From NCBI RefSeq assembly GCF_000308775.1, contig NZ_BAGJ01000088.1, forward strand, positions 1 through 64,000: a stretch of DNA of 64,000 nucleotides, written 5' to 3'. A program made the translations under genes and the position numbers. Positions within the stretch are counted from its first letter, which is position 1; every line of letters starts with the position of its first letter. Under the pieces are notes generated by a model. The model saw only the letters and a list, made by a program, of their open reading frames with translations, searched no databases and was not told the DNA's origin. Below are positions 58,852-64,000 of the stretch, one piece after another. The DNA is from Nocardia testacea NBRC 100365. Its GTDB lineage: Bacteria > Actinomycetota > Actinomycetes > Mycobacteriales > Mycobacteriaceae.

Positions 58852-61035
58852 TCAGTTGCGGGCGAGCGCGCGGTCGGTGAGTGCGCCGATGATCGGTGCG
58901 AGCGTTTCGGCGTAATCGACGGTGAGGTGATTGTCGTCGCGGAAGACCAGGTTGTCCCCGATCACCAGCGGGCAGTCGGAGGGGGTGCAGAAGAGCGAGG
59001 TCAGGTCGGCGTACTGTCCACCACCGCCGATGGTCGCCGCCCGCTCGGCCGCGATACCGGCGTCGTTCAGCGCATCCGGTCGTGCCGGGGCGCAGGAGGC
59101 GGAATCCTCGAGATGTCCGGACAGGCATATCGGGACATCGGTGTGCGGGTCGGGGATCGACCCCAGCACGAGCACGGCCGCACCGGTCGCGCGCAGCCGG
59201 GCGACCAGGCGGTTCAGGCTGTCGAGCCAGGCCGGGTCGTAGGAGACGAAGCCGAAGTCGGCACCATATCGCCGGGACATGCCCACCACGATCAACCGGG
59301 GCCGCTCGGCCTGCAACCGGGCCACGATCTCATCGCGCCACTGCGCGCATTCGGTGTACTCCCGGCCCAGGTAAGGACTGGTGATGGGCAGGTCCAGCAG
59401 CGGGCAGGTGACCTTGGCCATGATCTCCAGCCGCCAGTGCCGCGCCGCGGTGACCCGCTCGAACGCCGGCTGCCACATCGCGGCATGGGAATCGCCGACC
59501 AGGGCCACGGTGGTGGCCGAGTCCGGATCGCCGGAGGCGCACTCGGCCTGGCCCACCTCCCGCCAGGACCGTACACAGCCGTTCACGAACACGTCCGCCT
59601 TGCTGCCGGCCGCGTCGGCGAGGGAGGGGGTGAGATTGGAAGGGACGGGGCCGATTGCGGCCGATGCGGCAATAGCGGCCTGCGCTTGCGCGATCTGCTG
59701 CCGGACCGCCGCCGCGCCGGGATCCGCACTCGGTGCGACCGGTGCGACCGGTGCGGCGGGTGCGGTGAGAGCGAGGGCCGGAGCCGCCGCACCGCGGCCG
59801 GCCGGGACCGGCGCGAGTACCAGTAGTGCGAGCGCCAGGCCCGCGGCAACAGCCGTGATCGCCCCGCCACAGGCCAGGCTGCGCGCGGCCGAATCGCGGA
59901 GGGGAACGGCGAAACGAGCCGGATTCTCGACCAGCCACAGCGTGAGCATGGCGAGCCCACCCGCGATCGTGACCGCGCCCAGCGAACCGCCGAGTCCGAG
60001 CGGATGGCCGACCACCCAGGGCGCGAGCAGTAACACCGGCCAGTGCCACAGGTACCACGAGTAGGACCCGCGGCCGATCGCCCGAATCGGGCCGAATGCC
60101 AGCCCGCGTCCGACGCCGAACCGTGGAGTGACACAGCCGGAAATGATCACCAGTACAGTCCCGGCGACGGGGAGCAGCGCGGCGGCCCCGGGATATCGGG
60201 TGTGCTCGTCGTACCAGGTGCAAGCGACGGTGATCAGCAGTAATCCGGCCCAGCCGGCGAAAGCGGCCGGGATTGCCGGCAGCCGGGACCACGCCGCCGC
60301 CGACAGCGCGATCGCGCCGCCGGCGGCCAACTCCCAGGCCCGGGTGGGCAGCGAGAAGAACGCCCACGAGGGGAGCGTGCCGGTCCAGAGCAGTGCGGTC
60401 GCGCTGGAGAACGCGGCGACGATCAGGAGAACGATCAGGTACGGCCGCGGTGCCGCCGCCCCGGTCCGGTGCCGCCGCGCGAACCACGCCGTCGCGGTGA
60501 TCAGCACAGGCCAGAGCAGATAGAACTGCTCTTCCACACCGAGCGACCAGAAGTGCTGGAACGGCGACGGGAGCACATCGCCGGCGAGATAGTCGGTGCC
60601 GCGCAGGGCGAACCGATAGTTCCCGGCATACAGCGCGCTGGCGATCCCGTCGCCGAGTACCCGGCGGGCCTGCAGGGGTGGCAGCAGTACGGCGGCCGCC
60701 ACCGCGGTCGTGACGAGGACGATGCCCGCCGCGGGTAGCAGTCGCCGGGCCCGCGCGCCGTAGAACCGGGCGAGCCCGAGAGTGCCGGTGGTCGCCGTCT
60801 CTCGAAACAGGATTCCGGTGACGAGGAAGCCGGAAATCACGAAAAAGACGTCCACGCCGACGAATCCGCCACCAACTCCGGGCATGCCCGTGTGAAAAAG
60901 CACGACGGCCACCACGGCGACTGCTCTCAGTCCTTCGATATCGGGCCGGAAGTATGTACGTGGCACCGCATCATCGCCGCGGTCCGCTCGCCGATCACCC
61001 AATTCTTTGCCGACCGCCAGGGTCATGGGCAGCAT
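58852..61035 (-). CDS. OafA/YrhL-type acyltransferase with C-terminal SGNH domain
   Basis: A protein of about 727 residues. The N-terminal acyltransferase-3 domain has ten to eleven membrane helices: YFRPDIEGLRAVAVVAVVLFHTG with the active His, FVGVDVFFVISGFLVTGILF, and HFWSLGVEEQFYLLWP. A flexible Ala/Pro-rich linker follows (about 440-480), then an exposed SGNH-hydrolase domain: VALVGDSHAAMWQPAFERV carries the Ser, and DDNHLTVDYAE the Asp-x-x-His. Such proteins transfer acetyl or other acyl groups to surface glycans or lipids. The start is unsure: ATGs at 61035 and 61026 are possible and neither has a good ribosome site. Confidence 0.87.
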   Translation of the reverse strand: MLPMTLAVGKELGDRRADRGDDAVPRTYFRPDIEGLRAVAVVAVVLFHTGMPGVGGGFVGVDVFFVISGFLVTGILFRETATTGTLGLARFYGARARRLLPAAGIVLVTTAVAAAVLLPPLQARRVLGDGIASALYAGNYRFALRGTDYLAGDVLPSPFQHFWSLGVEEQFYLLWPVLITATAWFARRHRTGAAAPRPYLIVLLIVAAFSSATALLWTGTLPSWAFFSLPTRAWELAAGGAIALSAAAWSRLPAIPAAFAGWAGLLLITVACTWYDEHTRYPGAAALLPVAGTVLVIISGCVTPRFGVGRGLAFGPIRAIGRGSYSWYLWHWPVLLLAPWVVGHPLGLGGSLGAVTIAGGLAMLTLWLVENPARFAVPLRDSAARSLACGGAITAVAAGLALALLVLAPVPAGRGAAAPALALTAPAAPVAPVAPSADPGAAAVRQQIAQAQAAIAASAAIGPVPSNLTPSLADAAGSKADVFVNGCVRSWREVGQAECASGDPDSATTVALVGDSHAAMWQPAFERVTAARHWRLEIMAKVTCPLLDLPITSPYLGREYTECAQWRDEIVARLQAERPRLIVVGMSRRYGADFGFVSYDPAWLDSLNRLVARLRATGAAVLVLGSIPDPHTDVPICLSGHLEDSASCAPARPDALNDAGIAAERAATIGGGGQYADLTSLFCTPSDCPLVIGDNLVFRDDNHLTVDYAETLAPIIGALTDRALARN

Positions 61036-61549
61036 TGTTATCGGTCTTGTCGGTGTTGTCACGGCAACGCACCGCGTGTGGATTTTCTGTCCGGGTTCTC
61101 CCGGCAGCGCTCGACGCGATACACGAAAAAATCGGGGAGTGTCCGGTCACCGGTGAATCCGATCTCGATGTCGGTCGGTTACCGGTCGGGGTGGGCCGGC
61201 CTCGGCCCGACACCGCAGCTGTGGATGGCGAGTGTGTTCCAGGCCCGATCCGCTGATCGGATCGTCGGTGGGGAAGGCGCGTGCTGATGGCAGTCGATGC
61301 CGTGGCACGGAGGAAAGGCGAGGTCACCGGATGCCGGACCGGTTCCCGAGCGGCCCGGATTCCGCTGTCGGCCCTGTCAGCCGGATAGTCGGCGGCGGCC
61401 GATCTCCGGGAACCCTCAGGAGTGGATGGGCATTGCCGGATCGAAAAACCGTGCAAAAGTCGGGTAATTTGTAGTTGAAAGAACGCGGAAAATTCCAGAG
61501 TTCGGCGCGTAGAATTCAAGCGGGTCGGGACAGCATTCTGGAGCCCATC
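61036..61549. other. 514-nt intergenic region with the promoter of the Gly/Trp-rich gene
   Basis: No gene is supported here. Short frames exist (for example ATG 61287, 33 codons) without ribosome sites. From about 61440 the sequence is unusually AT-rich for the window. TAGAAT at 61510-61515 is a good -10 box, with GGAAAA 17 nt upstream as a possible -35. The leader to ATG 61550 would be about 28 nt. Confidence 0.5.
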
Positions 61550-61912
61550 ATGACGAGAAAGAATTCACATACGAAGTTCGCCCGGTTGGCGGCCGCCGCC
61601 GGTATAGCCGCAGTTGCCGCGATTCCGGTCGTCGCAGCCGCGCAGCAAGCGCCTACCGCGCAGGCATCCTCGCCCACGTCCGCAAGCCAACTCGTCGACA
61701 GCCCCGGCTGGGGTAAGGGTGGCGGCTGGGATCGCGGCGATGGTTGGGGTAAAGGCGGCGGTTGGGGAAATGGATGGGGTTGGGGAAATGGCGGCTGGGG
61801 TAAAGGCGGCGGCTGGGGTTGGGGTAATGGCTGGGGTTGGGGAAATGGCTGGGGCTGGAGTCCCGGCTGGGGCAATTGGTGGCCCGGCTGGGGTGGCTGG
61901 GGCAGCTTCTAG
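61550..61912 (+). CDS. secreted glycine/tryptophan-rich repeat protein
   Basis: A 120-residue exported protein. The signal peptide is residues 1-38 (RKNSHTKF basic start, LAAAAGIAAVAAIPVVAAAQ core, likely cleavage after AQA). The mature part from about residue 55 is built of WGKGGGWG, WGNGWGWGN and similar units, about 18 Trp and more than 30 Gly, with Lys, Asn and Asp as the only other frequent residues. ATG 61550 has GGAG 7 nt upstream. A perfect 12-bp hairpin follows 8 nt after the stop. I know no close family; it resembles adhesive or silk-like structural proteins. Confidence 0.72.
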   Translation: MTRKNSHTKFARLAAAAGIAAVAAIPVVAAAQQAPTAQASSPTSASQLVDSPGWGKGGGWDRGDGWGKGGGWGNGWGWGNGGWGKGGGWGWGNGWGWGNGWGWSPGWGNWWPGWGGWGSF

Positions 61913-61920
61913 CGGCCGGT

Positions 61921-61951
61921 GACCGTGCCCGGACATGTGCCGGGCACGGTC
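61921..61951 (+). terminator. perfect hairpin after the Gly/Trp-rich gene
   Basis: GACCGTGCCCGG (61921-61932) pairs with CCGGGCACGGTC (61940-61951), 12 bp with a 7-nt loop, 8 nt after the stop codon. It marks the transcript end of the Gly/Trp-rich gene. Confidence 0.8.
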
Positions 61952-62011
61952 GTCTCGAGTACCGATCAGGTGAAGTGAGGTTCGACCGGCCGGCACGGAG
62001 CTGGTGACGAG

Positions 62012-63280
62012 ATGAAGATCGTATGCGTCGGTGGCGGGCCTGCCGGGCTGTACTTTGCCATCTCGATGAAGCGGCGCGACCCGGCCCATGCCATCACGGT
62101 GATCGACCGCGATCCCCCCGGGGCCACCTATGGCTGGGGCGTCGTGTACTGGGACGACCTGCTCGACATCCTGTACGGCAACGACCCCGAGAGCGCCCGG
62201 GCGGTGCGCGCCGGGTCGGTACTGTGGCGTGAACAGGCAATCCATGTGGGCGACGACCGGACTGCGCATTTCGGGGGTTACGGGTTCAGTATGGGGCGCG
62301 CGGCACTACTCGACGTACTCTCCCGGCGGGCGATCGATCTGGGCGTCGATGTCCGGCACGGGCGAGAGGTCCACGATCTGTCCGGATTCGACGACACCGA
62401 TCTCATCGTCGCCTCCGACGGCGCGAGCAGCCGGGTACGGCAGCTGAGTGATCATTGTTTCGGCACGTCGGTCGCCTTCGGCGAGAATCGATATATCTGG
62501 CTCGGTACCGACCAGGTCTTCACCCGATTCACCTTCGCCTTCGAACACACCGCGGCCGGTTGGATCTGGTTCCATGCCTACCCATCGGTGGCCGGGAAGA
62601 TCAGCACCTGCATCGTCGAGTGCCAACCGCGCACCTGGCACGGCCTGGGATTCGATTCCCTGGGGGATCCGGAGAATTCGCGTGTGCTGGAGAACATCTT
62701 CACCCGGGTTCTCGGCGGTCACTCGTTGATCAGCAAGGCACGCGGCGAGTTCGCGAAGTGGAGCCGCTTTCCCGAGATCACCAACAAGACCTGGTATCAC
62801 GACAAGGTCGTGTTGCTCGGCGACGCGGCGCACACGACCCACTTCACCATCGGTTCCGGTACCCGGTTGGCGATCGTCGACGCCGTCGCGCTCGCACAGA
62901 ATCTGTACGAGCATGCCGAGGTCGCCGACGCGCTGGAGAACTACGACGCCCAGCGCCGCGCCGCGCTACGCCCGATCCAGGCCGCCGCCCGTGCCAGCAT
63001 GGTCTGGTTCGAACACGCCGACCGGTATCTCGACCGGAGCGCCGTACAGTTCGCCTATGCGATGGCGGCTCGGCACGGGCCACAGGTGCCGTGGCGATAC
63101 CAGGCGCACCTGCTCACACAGGTACCCGCCGTGCGCAAGGTCCGGCGTGTCATGGACTCCGGACAGCGGTGGTGGCGGGCCGCCCGACGGGGGGAACTCG
63201 CGGTGGCACCACCCGCGCCGCGACGCCCACCCGGGCCGATCCCGACCGATCAATCGCCGCCGGGACCTCCGGGCAGATAA
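62012..63280 (+). CDS. FAD-dependent aromatic monooxygenase (salicylyl-/anthraniloyl-CoA hydroxylase-like)
   Basis: A 422-residue class A flavoprotein. The FAD motif is VCVGGGPAGLYFAISMKRR, the DG motif is LIVASDGASSRVRQL, and the second FAD motif is VVLLGDAAHTTHFTIGSGTRLAIVDAVALA. YGWGVVYWDD and FGGYGFSMGRAALLDVL match the N-terminal halves of salicylyl-CoA 5-hydroxylase and related aryl-CoA monooxygenases. It hydroxylates an aromatic ring using NAD(P)H and O2. Its stop overlaps the convergent aldolase gene by 31 nt. The substrate is not certain; catabolic context supports an aromatic acid or its CoA ester. Confidence 0.8.
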   Translation: MKIVCVGGGPAGLYFAISMKRRDPAHAITVIDRDPPGATYGWGVVYWDDLLDILYGNDPESARAVRAGSVLWREQAIHVGDDRTAHFGGYGFSMGRAALLDVLSRRAIDLGVDVRHGREVHDLSGFDDTDLIVASDGASSRVRQLSDHCFGTSVAFGENRYIWLGTDQVFTRFTFAFEHTAAGWIWFHAYPSVAGKISTCIVECQPRTWHGLGFDSLGDPENSRVLENIFTRVLGGHSLISKARGEFAKWSRFPEITNKTWYHDKVVLLGDAAHTTHFTIGSGTRLAIVDAVALAQNLYEHAEVADALENYDAQRRAALRPIQAAARASMVWFEHADRYLDRSAVQFAYAMAARHGPQVPWRYQAHLLTQVPAVRKVRRVMDSGQRWWRAARRGELAVAPPAPRRPPGPIPTDQSPPGPPGR

Positions 63281-64000
63281 CTCGAGGTGCGGCCGGCGAG
63301 GTCGGAGGCGACGTCGAGGATCATGTCTTCCTGGCCGCCGATGACGCCGCGCCGGCCCAGCTCCAGCAGGATGTCGCGGGTGGGAACGCCGAACTTCTTC
63401 GCCGCCCGCTTGGTCGGATGGAAGAAGGTCGAGTAGACGCCGGCGTAGCCGAGAACCAATGCGGTCTCGTCGACGATCTGCGGTTCGTTCATCAGCGGTG
63501 CCACAACGTGTTCGGCGGTATCGATCAACGGGAACAGGTCGACGCCTGTGTCCCACCCGGCGCGTTCGAAAGCCGCTGCGAGGACCTCGGTTTGGGCGTT
63601 TCCGGCGCTCGCGCCCAGACCACGCAGGGAACCGTCGATGAAGGTGGCACCGTTCTCGGCGGCGACGAGAGCATTGGCGATGCCGACACCGAGGTTGTTG
63701 TGCGCGTGGAAGCCGATGTCCGCGGAGATCGCCTGTCGTAGGGCGGCCACCCGCTCGGCCGCGTGCCGGGGGACCATCGCGCCCGCCGAGTCCACGACGT
63801 AGACGACGTCCGCGCCGTAGGAGTCGAGTACTGCTGCCTGCTCCGCGAGAGGTTCGGGCTCGAGTTTGTGGCTCATCATCAAGAAGGTCATCACGGTCAG
63901 GCCGCGGTCCTTGGCCCAGTGGATCGGCTGCTGCGCACAGTCGGCCTCGGTGCAGTGGACCGCGACGCGGACCGTTCCGATTCCGGCCTCGGCGGCCGTC
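63250..64000 (-). CDS. 4-hydroxy-2-oxovalerate aldolase (5' end outside window)
   Basis: The frame runs off the right edge; about 249 C-terminal residues are visible. HCTEADCAQQPIHWAKDRGL, YVVDSAGAMVPRHAAERV, GFHAHNNLGVGIANALVAAE with the metal-binding HxH, and GASFIDGSLRGLGASAGNAQ-like residues are the DmpG/HsaF pattern. The enzyme cleaves 4-hydroxy-2-oxoacids to pyruvate and an aldehyde in meta-cleavage pathways for aromatics or steroids, in a channelled complex with acetaldehyde dehydrogenase, expected just outside the window. The gene is convergent with the FAD monooxygenase. Confidence 0.9.
   Translation of the reverse strand, partial: TAAEAGIGTVRVAVHCTEADCAQQPIHWAKDRGLTVMTFLMMSHKLEPEPLAEQAAVLDSYGADVVYVVDSAGAMVPRHAAERVAALRQAISADIGFHAHNNLGVGIANALVAAENGATFIDGSLRGLGASAGNAQTEVLAAAFERAGWDTGVDLFPLIDTAEHVVAPLMNEPQIVDETALVLGYAGVYSTFFHPTKRAAKKFGVPTRDILLELGRRGVIGGQEDMILDVASDLAGRTSSYLPGGPGGD

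Noticed and set aside
61232..61474. Short frames between the acyltransferase and the Gly/Trp-rich gene
   Set aside because: No ribosome site, no codon bias and no homology; treated as intergenic.
61700..61900. GW-repeat DNA as a CRISPR or tandem-repeat array
   Set aside because: The repeats are codon-level units inside a signal-peptide-bearing frame with ribosome site and terminator; no spacer structure is present.

Overview
The window is high-GC DNA with strongly GC-biased third codon positions, GTG starts, frequent 4-nt ATGA/GTGA gene overlaps and many secreted or envelope proteins. Gene content points to a mycolic-acid actinobacterium, most likely Nocardia or a close relative: a mycothiol-dependent enzyme fold, a deazaflavin-dependent nitroreductase-type protein, paired acyl-CoA dehydrogenases, a cutinase, DUF4333, and an Rv0539-Rv0541-like block. 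No rRNA, tRNA, CRISPR array, prophage or transposase was seen. The taxonomic call is inference from gene content.

Layout. 0-7 kb: NERD protein (cut by the left edge), a two-gene acyl-CoA dehydrogenase pair, a frameshifted small gene, a ZapE/AFG1 ATPase, a Baeyer-Villiger-type monooxygenase and an FBP-domain protein. 7-12.9 kb: an ankyrin-repeat gene flanked by two copies of a 68-69 bp repeat, an AadA-like nucleotidyltransferase, an ArsR/SRPBCC pair, a zinc-less MDR oxidoreductase with a MerR-style promoter, an NAD-dependent epimerase and a Ddn-like protein. 12.9-18.5 kb: a worn region with a MerR/quinone-reductase pair and a chrA/chrB chromate locus, interspersed with remnants of an arsenate reductase, a P450 and a ChrB N-terminal domain. 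18.5-23.7 kb: a deacetylase, a histidine kinase without its ATPase domain and a polytopic membrane protein, divergent from a GT2/DUF2064/methyltransferase operon. 23.7-30 kb: deaminase, cutinase, glycoside-hydrolase-like protein, deacetylase lipoprotein and aldo/keto reductase.

30.2-38.8 kb is the most interesting block. It has a large LuxR/MalT-like regulator and five transcription units: a 65-aa protein, SHOCT protein plus AI-2E permease, a small membrane protein plus GAP-family protein, LapA, and an alkyl sulfatase. Each unit is preceded by the same 17-bp dyad, TCAyC-N7-GGTGA. In four cases it lies exactly 23 nt, and in one 22 nt, before a -10-like hexamer. It looks like a compact, self-contained stress regulon that I do not recognise.

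38.9-47.2 kb: a complete kdp system on the minus strand. A 27-aa membrane peptide is translationally coupled to kdpF, followed by kdpA, kdpB, an unusually long kdpC, kdpD and kdpE. 47.2-50.3 kb: a 35-aa small gene ending in a very strong terminator, a PASTA-like lipoprotein, O-acetylhomoserine sulfhydrylase and a YnfA-type protein. 50.3-53.2 kb: P450, TetR and a mycothiol-dependent enzyme. 53.2-58.7 kb: FUSC transporter and a four-gene glycine-betaine-type ABC importer (proW-proV-proZ-proX). 58.8-64 kb: OafA-type acyltransferase, a secreted Gly/Trp-rich protein, a FAD monooxygenase and a 4-hydroxy-2-oxovalerate aldolase cut by the right edge.
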